From positions 62,001 to 126,000 of the forward strand of contig NZ_VRTT01000007.1 of assembly GCF_008017805.1 (NCBI RefSeq): DNA of 64,000 nt, given 5' to 3'. Positions 8,067-17,560 of this stretch are shown here, in pieces (the first letter of the stretch is position 1; each line of letters starts with the position of its first letter). A program made the position numbers and the translations under genes. This DNA is from Paenibacillus sp. N3.4. GTDB taxonomy: Bacteria; Bacillota; Bacilli; Paenibacillales; NBRC-103111. The notes below the pieces were generated by a model. That model saw only the letters and a list, made by a program, of their open reading frames with translations. It was not told where the DNA came from and made no database searches.

Positions 8067-8917
8067 TTGTCGCTAAAACCTAGATTAAAACGGATGTTCA
8101 GTGAACAAGGCAAATGCTTTGATGTGGCGATCGACCACGGTTTTTTTAATGAGGCTTCTTTTCTGTCTGGCATCGAGAATATGAAGCAGGCGATTTCCAC
8201 TATCGTGGAAGCCGGACCGAATTGCATTCAATTAAGCGTCGGGCAAGCCGTACACTTGTCATCGATTAACGGAAGTCAGAAAGTCGGACTCGTTCTCCGT
8301 ACAGACGTAGCCAACATTTATGGGAATGTGCTGCCCAGCTATTTGTTTAGCGAGCTTATCGATAAGGCGGTTGAGCAAGCTGTCCGCCTTGATGCGGTTT
8401 CGGTATGCGTGAATCTGTTACTGCTGCCTAATCAGCCCGAGCTTCACTATCAATGCGTCAAGAATGTAGCTAAGCTCAAAACGGAATGTGAAAATACGGC
8501 ATGCCGCTCATGGTTGAGCCGCTGGTGATGCTGGCTAATGAGGCGAAAGGCGGGTATATGGTGGACGGTGATATCAATAAAATTATGCCGTTGGTTCGTC
8601 AAGCCGTAGAGATGGGCGCGGATGTTATTAAAGCGGATCCTTGCGATGATGTCGAGCAATATCATCGCGTGATTGAGATAGCATCGGGAGTGCCGGTGCT
8701 TGTCCGCGGGGGAGGAAGAGCCAGTGACGAGGAGATCGTAAGCCGCACCGTTGAGTTGATGAAGCAAGGTGCAGCAGGCATTGTGTATGGACGCAACGTT
8801 ATTCAGCATGCGAATCCAGCGGGCATGACCAAAGCATTAATGGCCATTGTCCATGAGGGAGCCACTAAAGAGCAGGCACTGGCGTATCTACAAGCACCAA
8901 GCGGATATTTAGAATAA
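8067..8917 (+). CDS. Class I aldolase, DhnA/LsrF (DeoC/LacD) family, with one frameshift
   Basis: Start TTG 8067 follows AAGGAG at nine bases. Restoring one A in the run at 8491-8494 gives a continuous 283-residue protein: frame one ends KLKTECE and the next continues YGMPLMVEPL. The family features FDVAIDHG near the N-terminus, the Schiff-base Lys in ADVIKADP and the phosphate-binding VRGGGR are all present. Such enzymes cleave phosphorylated ketoses (or deoxyketoses) to three-carbon units in the cytosol. It is the first gene of a six-gene operon and would act after the PfkB kinase. The break may be a sequencing error in a homopolymer or a true recent mutation. Confidence 0.85.
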
Positions 8918-8935
8918 AAGGAGAATAGTGCTGAT

Positions 8936-10092
8936 ATGTCTAAAAAAATAATACGTTTTGGGGTCATCGGCTGTGGATTAATGGGCAAAGAGTTTGCCAG
9001 CGCGGCAGCTCGCTGGTGTCATCTGACAGGGGTTGATTTCGAGCCCAAAATCACGGCAGTATGCGATGCTAATGAAGTAGCTACGCAGTGGTTCAAAGAA
9101 AATATACCTAGTGTGGAAGCTGTATACACAGACTATAAGGAGCTGCTCGCAGATTCTTCCATTGCTGCTGTTTACTGCGCAGTTCCGCACAATCTGCATG
9201 CGCAAATATATGTCGATATTATTGAGTCAGGCAAGCATCTGCTGGGCGAAAAGCCGTTCGGCATCGATCAGGCGGCCAATCTACTTATTCAAAATGCCAT
9301 AGCGAAGCATCCTCAGGTCATCGTACGTTGCTCCTCTGAATTTCCGTTTTTCCTGGCGCGCAGCAAATTTATCAATGGGTGCAGGAGCGTAAATTTGGTC
9401 AAATTATTGAGGTCGAAGCTGGTTTCTGGCACTCCAGCGATTTGGATCCGACGAAAGCGATCAATTGGAAAAGGCGAATCGCAACGAATGGCGAATATGG
9501 ATGTATGGGCGATCTGGGCATGCATGTTTTGCATCTTCCGATGCGCTTTGGCTGGAAACCCAAATCGGTAAGAGCCTTATTATCCAAAATCGTGCCTGAA
9601 CGACCCGATGGGCAAGGAAACTTGGTTCCATGCGAAACGTGGGACAACGCGATTCTTGCCTGCGAGGTAGACAGCGAAGATCAACAATTTCCGATGGTTT
9701 TATCGACCAAGCGGATTGCTCCAGGCCATGCCAATACGTGGTTTATACGCATTGCGGGAACCGAATTTTCCGCTGAATTTACGACGAAAAATCCAAAACA
9801 AATCGCTTCGCTGCCTTATTCGCCAGGAGACGTCCAAGCGTGGCATATTGCCGATGCTCCGTATAAATCGGCTTATGGGACCATTACCGGTGGAATCTTT
9901 GAGTTCGGCTTCTCAGATTCGATTCTGCAAATGTGGGCAGCATTCTGCGAGGAGCTGACGCACGGCAAGTTCACACAGCAGCCTTTCCGCTGTGTGACGC
10001 CGGAAGAGGCTGCTTACAGCCATCAGATTTTTACTGCAGCGTTAGGATCAAATCGTACGGGGCAAACCATATCAATGAACTGGAGGAATTAG
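8936..10092 (+). CDS. Gfo/Idh/MocA family NAD(P)-dependent oxidoreductase, with one frameshift
   Basis: Starts at ATG 8936 behind AAAGGAGAA. Restoring one T in the T5 run at 9347-9351 gives 385 residues. The Rossmann motif VIGCGLMGKEF is at the N-terminus, and the catalytic-lysine motif GEKPFGI is near residue 105. The C-terminal substrate domain contains GCMGDLGMHVLHLPMRF, with the His expected at the active site. The family oxidises or reduces sugars and inositols at a hydroxyl group with NAD(P). It lies 18 bases after the aldolase and two bases before the kinase. The substrate cannot be read from sequence. Confidence 0.87.
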
Positions 10093-10094
10093 CT

Positions 10095-11324
10095 TTGAGC
10101 CGTCATGTTGCAGAAGTGGTCGTAGCGGGGCATATTTGTCTAGATATTATCCCGACGATCTATGAGAAACAGTCTGGGATGGATGCTTTGCTCGTCCCGG
10201 GTAAACTAGTGGACATAGGCCCAGCAGTGCTCTCAACAGGAGGGGCCGTTTCCAATACGGGAATTGCCCTTCATCGGCTAGGCAGTCAGGTTAACCTGAT
10301 GGGGAAGATCGGCAAGGATCCGTTCGGTGAAACGATTCTTTCGCTTTTGCGGCAGTACGACGAATCCTTGGTTGAGGGGATGATTGCGGTGGCAGGTGAA
10401 AACAGCTCTTATTCGATCGTCATTAGTCCACCTCATATCGACCGAGCTTTTCTGCATGCAACGGGGGCCAATGACACCTATTCCGCTGCAGATTTGAATA
10501 TGGAGCAGCTACGAGGGGCGCGTTTATTTCATTTTGGTTATCCGCCTCTTATGCGCAGCATGTATGAACAAGGCGGTCGCGAATTGACGAATCTGTTGAA
10601 GCAAGTGAAGGCCCAGGGTTTAACAGTTTCCCTGGATATGGCGAAACCGGATCCAGAATCGGATGCAGGTAAGGCGGATTGGCGCGCAATATTGAAGGAT
10701 GCGCTCCCTTACGTGGATGTCTTCATGCCCAGTTTTGAGGAAGTTCTCTATATGCTGAATCGTGAGCGCTTTCAGCTTTTATCGCAGGAGGCTCCTACGG
10801 AAGACTTACTGCCTTACGCAAGCGGATCACTGTTATTTGAACTTTCCGAGCAACTATTAGATATGGGCGCAGCCATTGTTGCGTTCAAGCTCGGTGAGCA
10901 CGGACTATATGTTCGTACCACTTCAGACGAAGGCCGTCTAAGTGCGATGGGACTTTGCGCCCCATCATCAAGTATGCGCCAGAATTGGCTTGGTTGCGAA
11001 TTCATAACCTCCTGCTACGAGGTAGACGTGAAAGGAACGACAGGAGCAGGCGATTGTACGATTGCAGGCTTTCTATTTAGCTTGTTAAAAGGTTCGTCAG
11101 TGGAAGATTCGCTTCATGCAGCTGTAGGTGTTGGCGCGTTCAATGTCGAACAGGCAGATGCAACAAGTGGGATTCCCCCTTGGGCGGACGTTCGCGGCCG
11201 AATTAGCAGGGGATGGGCCAAGCGTGAGATGAAGCTTAGTTTAACGGATTGGTTTGTCAACGAGCAGGAGTTGTGGATCGGACCGCATCATAAATGTCAG
11301 GTAACGGGAAGGGATGCTGAATGA
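10095..11324 (+). CDS. PfkB-family carbohydrate kinase
   Basis: 409 residues from TTG 10095, eight bases after GGAGG; this start nearly abuts the preceding stop. The N-terminal substrate-side motif is STGGAVSNTGIALHRLG. The C-terminal signature GTTGAGDCTIAGF carries the catalytic Asp (GAGD) and the anion hole. A long insert before the signature makes it larger than the typical ~310 residues. PfkB kinases phosphorylate sugars using ATP in the cytosol. Between an isomerase and an aldolase, this one most plausibly phosphorylates a ketose before cleavage (inference). The stop overlaps the next ATG. Confidence 0.88.
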   Translation: MSRHVAEVVVAGHICLDIIPTIYEKQSGMDALLVPGKLVDIGPAVLSTGGAVSNTGIALHRLGSQVNLMGKIGKDPFGETILSLLRQYDESLVEGMIAVAGENSSYSIVISPPHIDRAFLHATGANDTYSAADLNMEQLRGARLFHFGYPPLMRSMYEQGGRELTNLLKQVKAQGLTVSLDMAKPDPESDAGKADWRAILKDALPYVDVFMPSFEEVLYMLNRERFQLLSQEAPTEDLLPYASGSLLFELSEQLLDMGAAIVAFKLGEHGLYVRTTSDEGRLSAMGLCAPSSSMRQNWLGCEFITSCYEVDVKGTTGAGDCTIAGFLFSLLKGSSVEDSLHAAVGVGAFNVEQADATSGIPPWADVRGRISRGWAKREMKLSLTDWFVNEQELWIGPHHKCQVTGRDAE

Positions 11325-11869
11325 AAAGAAGCGAAGCTAAGCAGGCACAGGAGCAAGCGGCGACGATGTTAAAGGTCGCTGGTATTGCGTTAACGGAGCA
11401 TGAAATCCTCCATATTGAAGTCGCGGGATTTGGTCTAAATCAACTGGACGTACAAGGTTTGCAGCTTATTACGTATGTGAATACAGATCGCTATTGCGCC
11501 AAGGAATTAGTGCTGTTTCCGCATCAAACATGCCCCGAGCATTTGCATCCGCAGGTACACGGCGAGCTGGGCAAGATGGAAACTTTCCGCTGCCGGACGG
11601 GAACCGTGTTTTTGTATGTGGAAGGGGAGGCGGCGCCGATCATCCAAGCGAAAATTCCGGTAAACAGCGAGGCTTACTACAGTGTCTTTCATGAAGTAGC
11701 CTTGTCTCCGGGTGAACAATATACGATACAGCCTGGGGTTAAGCATTGGTTTCAAGCCGGTGCTGAAGGAGCCATTATTTCTGAATTTTCCAGTACGAGC
11801 CGCGATGAGTACGATATCTTCACGGATCCACGCATCGAGCGGATGCCCATTATTCGGGAAGACGAGTAG
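11321..11869 (+). CDS. D-lyxose isomerase-like cupin
   Basis: 182 residues, start overlapping the kinase stop (ATGA). The cupin core has the metal ligands His74 and His76 in CPEHLHP, Glu87 in KMETFR and His142 in GVKHWFQ, as in YdaE/YihS-neighbour D-lyxose isomerases of Bacillota and enterobacteria. These enzymes interconvert aldoses and ketoses (D-lyxose/D-xylulose, D-mannose/D-fructose) with a divalent metal. The length matches the family, and all four ligands are present, so it should be active. Its likely role is to supply the ketose to the PfkB kinase. Confidence 0.85.
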   Translation: MKRSEAKQAQEQAATMLKVAGIALTEHEILHIEVAGFGLNQLDVQGLQLITYVNTDRYCAKELVLFPHQTCPEHLHPQVHGELGKMETFRCRTGTVFLYVEGEAAPIIQAKIPVNSEAYYSVFHEVALSPGEQYTIQPGVKHWFQAGAEGAIISEFSSTSRDEYDIFTDPRIERMPIIREDE

Positions 11870-11876
11870 GTCCACC

Positions 11877-12905
11877 ATGAAACTGTACGGTAGAGAGTGG
11901 ACGAGACGGGAACTCGAAGCACGTGTTGGTCGGATCGAACAGATCGCGGGCATACGACGTTTCATTAGTGCGGAAGGGAATGAAGCGGGCGTCGAGCAGA
12001 TTCAGGTTCGGACCGGAGCGGGGTTGAGCTATTTTGTAACCCCTACGAAAGGACTGGACATTTCTTTGGCTGAATATCACGGGGTGCCCATTAGTTGGCA
12101 ATCTTGTAACGGGGATACCCATCCCCGTTATTATGAGCCCAAGGACAACGGCTGGCTCCGAACGGCATCGGGAGGTTTGCTGATGACCTGCGGACTTATG
12201 CAAGTCGGATCTGCCTGCGAAGATCAAGGAGAGCGGCTTGGTCTGCATGGTCGCGCGCATCATACGACAGCATGCCAAGTAACTGCTGGATGCAGCTGGG
12301 AAGAAGATGAAATGGAAATGCGCATTTCCGGGGTGATCGAGGAAACGTCCATTTTTGGAGGTCATCTTCGTTTAACGAGACAGATTTCCAGTCGACTTGG
12401 GGAAAATTCTTTGTTCATTCAGGATGAAGTGCGAAATATGGGTTTTCATCGTTGTCCGCATATGATCCTTTATCATTTCAACTTCGGATTTCCATTGTTA
12501 AGCGAAGATACGACGGTCAAATTTCAAGGAGCGAAAGTGCAATCGCGCGAACAAGAGACGCCAACTGACAGCTATGATGCGTGGCATGCCCCTGACGCGG
12601 ACTATCAAGAGCGTGTGTACTATCACTATCATGACAGCGGTAGTCAACCATGGGTACAAATTGAGAACCCGAATTTTCCTCTCGTTCTCGGAGGGGTCAA
12701 AGTTCGGGTTTCGCTGCAGTGGTCAGCAGACACACTGCCAAATCTCGTTCAATGGAAAATGCCTGGAGCCGGTACGCATGTGCTTGGCATTGAACCTGCG
12801 AATTGTCACGTTGAAGGCAGAAGAAAAGAGCGCGAGCGTGGATCGCTTCTCTTTCTTGAACCAGGGGAAACCGTTAAATATGAAATAAGGTTGAACCTTG
12901 CATGA
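11877..12905 (+). CDS. DUF4432 aldose-1-epimerase-like protein
   Basis: 342 residues from ATG 11877, just after the isomerase stop; the frame is open further upstream but inside the previous gene. The segments TPTKGLDISLAEYHGVPISW and GLLMTCGLMQVG, plus RLGLHGRAHH, are typical of DUF4432, a beta-sandwich family related to galactose mutarotases. The His residues in HGRAHH are likely catalytic-site residues by analogy. It probably equilibrates anomers of the incoming sugar, providing the right form for the isomerase. The ribosome binding site is weak (TAGGT), consistent with coupling to the upstream gene. Confidence 0.82.
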   Translation: MKLYGREWTRRELEARVGRIEQIAGIRRFISAEGNEAGVEQIQVRTGAGLSYFVTPTKGLDISLAEYHGVPISWQSCNGDTHPRYYEPKDNGWLRTASGGLLMTCGLMQVGSACEDQGERLGLHGRAHHTTACQVTAGCSWEEDEMEMRISGVIEETSIFGGHLRLTRQISSRLGENSLFIQDEVRNMGFHRCPHMILYHFNFGFPLLSEDTTVKFQGAKVQSREQETPTDSYDAWHAPDADYQERVYYHYHDSGSQPWVQIENPNFPLVLGGVKVRVSLQWSADTLPNLVQWKMPGAGTHVLGIEPANCHVEGRRKERERGSLLFLEPGETVKYEIRLNLA

Positions 12906-12952
12906 GTTGTTGGGATAATAGAGGTATTGAAGAGAAAATAAGGGGGGACCTT

Positions 12953-13714
12953 ATGACGCATCATCAACTGAACCAACGCCAACAGCAAATCTTAGACCGG
13001 ATGGCGGAAGATGGCGAGGTGAAAATTGCTGAGCTGAAAGTAATGTTTGAAGTGACAGAAATGACCCTCCGCAGGGACATGGAGAAGCTGGAACAGTGGG
13101 GCTATTTACGTCGTACGTTTGGCGGAGCGATTTTAATGGGCAAAGACATTGCTTTGGAAGAACGGACAAGTGTATTAATTGATGAAAAAATACGCATCGG
13201 CAAGCTGGCGGCTCAGCTTGTCGAGCCCGGAGATTCCATCTTTCTGGATGGCGGCTCCACGACGCTGCAAATTGCGAAATATTTGCTATCGGATCGGAAC
13301 ATCACCGTAGTCACCAACGCGCTCAATATCGCCGTCGAGCTGCAGGGCAAGCGGATTCCGACGATTGTCATCGGAGGTATGATGCTCGACGACACGGCGA
13401 CGTTAGTCGGACCCGTTGCTGCTGCGACACTCGCTAAGATGGCGTTCAACCGTGTGTTCATCGGTACCACAGGCGTAACCGTTAAGCACGGATTCAGCAA
13501 CTCTAACATGCATGAGGCGGAAATCAAGCAGCTTGCGATTGCAAAAGCTGCGGAAGTGAACGTTGTGGCAGACTGTACGAAGTTCGGCAAGCAAGATTTG
13601 TTTTCATTTGCTCCATTGAATGGTGTTCAGCGTATTATTACGGATAGCCCACCCGATGAGAAGCTTAGCGCTGCTTTACAGGAAGCTTTAGTGGATGTGC
13701 TGATAGGCTGTTAA
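12953..13714 (+). CDS. DeoR/GlpR-family transcriptional repressor
   Basis: 253 residues from ATG 12953 behind AGGGGGG. The N-terminal helix-turn-helix reads QQQILDRMAEDGEVKIAEL and TEMTLRRDMEKLEQWG. The C-terminal DeoR sensor domain contains DSIFLDGGSTTLQIA and TNALNIAVEL, which bind phosphorylated sugar intermediates in this family. As the last gene of the catabolic operon it probably represses the operon by binding the TGTTAT-N3-ATAACA sites near 8000, with a sugar phosphate as inducer (inference). A terminator follows. Confidence 0.92.
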   Translation: MTHHQLNQRQQQILDRMAEDGEVKIAELKVMFEVTEMTLRRDMEKLEQWGYLRRTFGGAILMGKDIALEERTSVLIDEKIRIGKLAAQLVEPGDSIFLDGGSTTLQIAKYLLSDRNITVVTNALNIAVELQGKRIPTIVIGGMMLDDTATLVGPVAAATLAKMAFNRVFIGTTGVTVKHGFSNSNMHEAEIKQLAIAKAAEVNVVADCTKFGKQDLFSFAPLNGVQRIITDSPPDEKLSAALQEALVDVLIGC

Positions 13715-13731
13715 TTATAGGTAAGAAACAA

Positions 13732-13790
13732 AGAAATCTCTCCTTTTGGTTGGGTGGTATCCCCATTTGCCAAAGAGAGGTTCTTTTTTT
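13732..13790 (+). terminator. Rho-independent terminator
   Basis: AATCTCTCCTTTTGG pairs with CCAAAGAGAGGTT and is followed by seven T; it closes the catabolic operon. The following 13791-14000 shows no gene, only the leader of the transporter operon. Confidence 0.75.
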
Positions 13791-14000
13791 GCGCTAGGAC
13801 TATGTGTAGGGCTAACGAACTGAATGGTGGTTATCGAGGATTTGCCCTGTTTTAGGCGAGTACCGTTTCTGTGCATCAGTTTGATAACTGACTTTTCGGC
13901 GGGAATAAACAGTTTTCGAACTATGCAGCACATGCCAAATTCATTAAGGTAAAGGTGTGAGCAGCAGCTACTTCGACAGTCAGAAAGGAGTACCAGACTT

Positions 14001-14909
14001 ATGGACTTCATTAGGGAAATTACAAGAAACCGTCAGCTGTATGTATTGGCGGTTCCGGGCATTATCTTTTTGGCTATCTTCTCTTACATTCCCATGCTGG
14101 GGCATTTGATCGCGTTTCAACGCTTTCAACCTGTGAAGGGACTATGGGGGAGCCAATGGGTGGGCTTCGATAATTTCAAGTTTTTTTTCGGAGGGCATGA
14201 TTGGGTGCGAGTTACGTTCAATACCTTATACCTGAACTTGCTCTTTCTCATCTTCGGTATTGGGATGGCTATCGTTCTAGCCATAATTGTGAATGAAGTC
14301 AGATCTACCCTCATTAAGAAATTGAGCCAGTCGTTCATTTTCCTTCCCTATTTTATTTCATGGTTGGTAGTCAGTCTGATGATGCTCGCTTTTATGAGCA
14401 CGGAAGGCTTAGTGAACAACTTGCTGAAGAGCTTCGGGATGGATGGGGTTAATTGGTATCAAAGCGTGCATCTATGGCCCTTTCTGTTAACACTGGTTTA
14501 CATTTGGAAGTTTTCCGGCTACTATTCCATTATCTTTTTGGCAGCCATCGTCGGAATTTCCAACGAATATTATGAATCGGCAAAGATCGATGGAGCTACT
14601 CGGTTCCAGCAAATCCTGCACATTACGATTCCATCAATCCGATCGGTGATCGTAGTGTTGATGCTGCTGGGTGTCGGACGCATTTTCTTCGGGGACTTCG
14701 GCATGATTTACGGCATCATCGGGGACAATTCGATCTTGTATCCGATAACCGACGTTATCGATACGTATTCGTTCCGGGCGCTGCGTCAGTTGGGCAACTT
14801 TGGCATGTCATCGGCCGTGGTATTTTATCAATCGATGATGGGTCTCATTACGATCCTTATTTTCAATCGAATCGCGAAGAAAATAGATTCCGATTCCAGT
14901 CTTTTTTAG
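14001..14909 (+). CDS. Sugar ABC transporter permease, LplB type
   Basis: 302 residues, ATG after AGAAAGGAG. Six membrane helices are expected. The ABC-permease EAA loop reads YYESAKIDGATRFQQILHIT, and the N-terminal IFSYIPMLGHLIAFQRF is typical of LplB-like subunits of CUT1 oligosaccharide importers. It pairs with the permease encoded ten bases downstream and with the lipoprotein at 15909. No ATPase gene is present, so a shared MsmX-like ATPase is expected. The substrate is probably a polysaccharide breakdown product, given the secreted enzyme next door. Confidence 0.92.
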   Translation: MDFIREITRNRQLYVLAVPGIIFLAIFSYIPMLGHLIAFQRFQPVKGLWGSQWVGFDNFKFFFGGHDWVRVTFNTLYLNLLFLIFGIGMAIVLAIIVNEVRSTLIKKLSQSFIFLPYFISWLVVSLMMLAFMSTEGLVNNLLKSFGMDGVNWYQSVHLWPFLLTLVYIWKFSGYYSIIFLAAIVGISNEYYESAKIDGATRFQQILHITIPSIRSVIVVLMLLGVGRIFFGDFGMIYGIIGDNSILYPITDVIDTYSFRALRQLGNFGMSSAVVFYQSMMGLITILIFNRIAKKIDSDSSLF

Positions 14910-14918
14910 GAGGAACTT

Positions 14919-15848
14919 ATGGAAGTCACAGCTATAGCAGCACCCGATACAACGGCCCGAAAGCGAATTCAAACGGATACGTCCTGGGGTGAAAAAGTGT
15001 TTCTGGGCATCATCTATCTGTTCATTCTAGTTTTTAGTCTCGTTTGCGTTATTCCCTTTTGGATCGTCTTGGCGGATTCCTTCGCTTCCGAGGCGAGCTT
15101 CCTCAAGTACGGGTATCAAATACTCCCAAGCGAGTGGAGTCTGGACGCATACAAGTATTTGCTGCAAGGAGGTCAGTTCCTAACCAGCTACAAAAATTCG
15201 CTTATTGTAACGATTGTGGGAACTGTTTTAGCCGTCATAATGACCTCTATGTTCGCCTATGTGTTGGCGCATCCGAAGGTGAAATACCGTTATGTCCTAT
15301 CCTTTCTGACCTACCTAGCGATGGTTCTCGGCGGAGGCTTAGTTGGCTTCTACATCATGGTAACCAATTGGCTTCATCTAAAGGATTCCTTGTGGGCGCT
15401 CATTCTGCCGTATTTGCTGAATCCCTTCTATGCGTTCATTCTCGTTGCTTTCTACAAATCGCTTCCTTATGAAATTAACGAGGCCGCAACCATTGACGGA
15501 GCGGGGGATATTCGTCTTTTCTATAAAATTATCGTCCCGATTTCCACGCCGGTCATCGCGACGGTTTCGCTCTTTTATGCCATACAGTATTGGAATGATT
15601 GGTATTTATCCTTGCTGTTCATCGACAATTATAAATTACATCCCTTGCAGCTCATGATTCGTCAATTAATTTCTAATCTTAATGTTTCCGCATATGTCGG
15701 CGGTGGCGCCAGCTATCAAGTATCGGCCCCCACAAGCGCCATTCAACTGGCGACGGTTTGTCTGACAATCGGTCCCATTGTGTTTCTATATCCTTTTTTA
15801 CAAAAATACTTCGTGAAAGGCATTACGATCGGCGCTGTAAAAGGTTGA
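14919..15848 (+). CDS. Sugar ABC transporter permease, YtcP/LplC type
   Basis: 309 residues, ATG after AGGAGG. The EAA loop reads NEAATIDGAGDIRLFYKI, and the C-terminus FVKGITIGAVKG is the signature end of YtcP-like CUT1 permeases. Six transmembrane helices are expected. It forms the heterodimeric channel with the preceding subunit. A short perfect stem (CCGAGA/TCTCGG near 15866-15878) in the gap to the solute-binding protein may stabilise or tune the downstream transcript. Confidence 0.92.
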   Translation: MEVTAIAAPDTTARKRIQTDTSWGEKVFLGIIYLFILVFSLVCVIPFWIVLADSFASEASFLKYGYQILPSEWSLDAYKYLLQGGQFLTSYKNSLIVTIVGTVLAVIMTSMFAYVLAHPKVKYRYVLSFLTYLAMVLGGGLVGFYIMVTNWLHLKDSLWALILPYLLNPFYAFILVAFYKSLPYEINEAATIDGAGDIRLFYKIIVPISTPVIATVSLFYAIQYWNDWYLSLLFIDNYKLHPLQLMIRQLISNLNVSAYVGGGASYQVSAPTSAIQLATVCLTIGPIVFLYPFLQKYFVKGITIGAVKG

Positions 15849-15908
15849 TCACAAGACGGTTTCACCCGAGACTCTCGGTTTAACATATTCACATAGGAGG
15901 TCGCAACA

Positions 15909-17468
15909 ATGAAAATGAGAAAATGGACAGGTACCGCTTTAACGATGGTGATGCTGACAAGTGCGCTTGTGGCCTGTACGAGTAAAAATGCAGAGCCAGC
16001 TAGTACGAATGCGCCTGGCAGTACGACAAATGCCGTGGGAGCGAAGAAGCTTGACCCCGTCACCCTCAAAATTATGGTTCCCGGAGACAGACCCAAAGAT
16101 TTCGACGCCGTGATCCAAGAGGCGGAAAAAAGAATGGCCAACTCCCTAAACGTGAAATTGGACGTTGTCTTCGTGCCATGGGCCGATCTGGCTCAGAAAA
16201 CACAAGTTACGCTATCTTCTGGTGAGAACATCGATTTGATCTTTGATGCGCCGTGGCTGCATCTGACGCAGCAGATCGCGGCAGGCAGCTATGAACCGCT
16301 CGATGATCTCCTCAAGCAGTATGGGCCGAACATTCTCAAGAACCGTCCGCAGCAAATGTGGGATGCTAACAAATTCGATGGTAAAATCATGGGAATTCCT
16401 AACGGCAACTCCTTTGTTCAGGGACGTGTTTACTATTTGAGGAAAGATCTTCGCGAACAGTTGGGCATTGCACCTATCAAAACCTATGAGGACTTGATTA
16501 AATTTGCCTATGCTGTAAAAGAGAAGGTGCCGAACATCACTCCATTGGTTCCGGCAGGTCAAGATGTGAATAAAGGCTTGTCAGAGGGGGCATTTCGTCA
16601 TTATTGGGCGGATAATAAAGCGAATATTCAACCAAGCCCTGCCCTCTCCGAGTCCCTTACGTTGTACATAAAAAATAACGATGGTAAAGTGTATAATCTA
16701 TTTGATGAAATGGACCCGATGGTTTGGTCATGGATTCAAAATGCCCGCAAGCTGTACCAAGATAAGATCATCAGTCCGGATGTGCTTGCTATCAAAGATA
16801 TCATGGAGCCAGCCAAGCAGGGCAAAGCTGCGATCATTGCCAGTAATGATTTTGGCGTGAAGGACGATATTCAGAAAGAATTGAAAAGCGGAAATCCCAA
16901 AGCGGAATTTGAAGCGGTTACCTTCATGAATTTGAATAAAGGCGCTGTGCTGACGAACTCGCTGCAATATAATTTCATATCGGTTCCTGTCGTGAGCAAG
17001 CACAAGGATCGGGCCATTCAATTCCTGGATTGGGCAAACCAGAAGGACAATTATGATTTATTAGTGTACGGGATCAAGGATAAGAACTGGGAAGCAGTTG
17101 GGGACGACCAGTATACGTTCAAGGGTGACGGTTACAAATGGTTTCCTTACGTATGGATTTGGAATCCGACAACAGACCGACAGGATGCCAGCCAGGATGA
17201 GGAGACCAAGAAGCTGAATAAGTGGACAGCGGATGCAAGCAATTTCACGATCGATAAGCTGTCAGGTTTTACTTTCAACAATGCGCCGGTTAGCAATGAG
17301 ATTTCCCAGTATACCAGCATCGAGGCTAAATACTATTCCGCTTTATTTAACGGTGTCGTCGATCCTGAGTCTTATTGGGCCAAATTTAAGGCAGAAGCGT
17401 CACCTTTAGCCAAGAAAATTCAACTCGAAGAACAGAAGCAAATTGATGCTTTTCTTGCCAAGAAGTAA
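15909..17468 (+). CDS. Extracellular solute-binding lipoprotein (LplA-like)
   Basis: 519 residues, ATG after AGGAGG. The signal peptide ends with the lipobox SALVAC, followed by a Ser/Thr/Ala linker. The remaining ~480 residues fit a family 1 solute-binding protein of the large LplA type (segments WADLAQKTQVTLSSGENIDL and WDWANQ-like ends). It captures an oligosaccharide outside the membrane and hands it to the two permeases upstream. It is followed by an unlinked-looking 92-base gap and the AraC sensor-regulator, which probably controls it. Confidence 0.9.
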   Translation: MKMRKWTGTALTMVMLTSALVACTSKNAEPASTNAPGSTTNAVGAKKLDPVTLKIMVPGDRPKDFDAVIQEAEKRMANSLNVKLDVVFVPWADLAQKTQVTLSSGENIDLIFDAPWLHLTQQIAAGSYEPLDDLLKQYGPNILKNRPQQMWDANKFDGKIMGIPNGNSFVQGRVYYLRKDLREQLGIAPIKTYEDLIKFAYAVKEKVPNITPLVPAGQDVNKGLSEGAFRHYWADNKANIQPSPALSESLTLYIKNNDGKVYNLFDEMDPMVWSWIQNARKLYQDKIISPDVLAIKDIMEPAKQGKAAIIASNDFGVKDDIQKELKSGNPKAEFEAVTFMNLNKGAVLTNSLQYNFISVPVVSKHKDRAIQFLDWANQKDNYDLLVYGIKDKNWEAVGDDQYTFKGDGYKWFPYVWIWNPTTDRQDASQDEETKKLNKWTADASNFTIDKLSGFTFNNAPVSNEISQYTSIEAKYYSALFNGVVDPESYWAKFKAEASPLAKKIQLEEQKQIDAFLAKK

Positions 17469-17560
17469 AATCCAAACCTCATAAACAATAATCGAACCTC
17501 ACAGATGCGGATATTTGTGCTTTAATAAATAGGGACAAGAAACGATGAAGGGGAGTTCAG

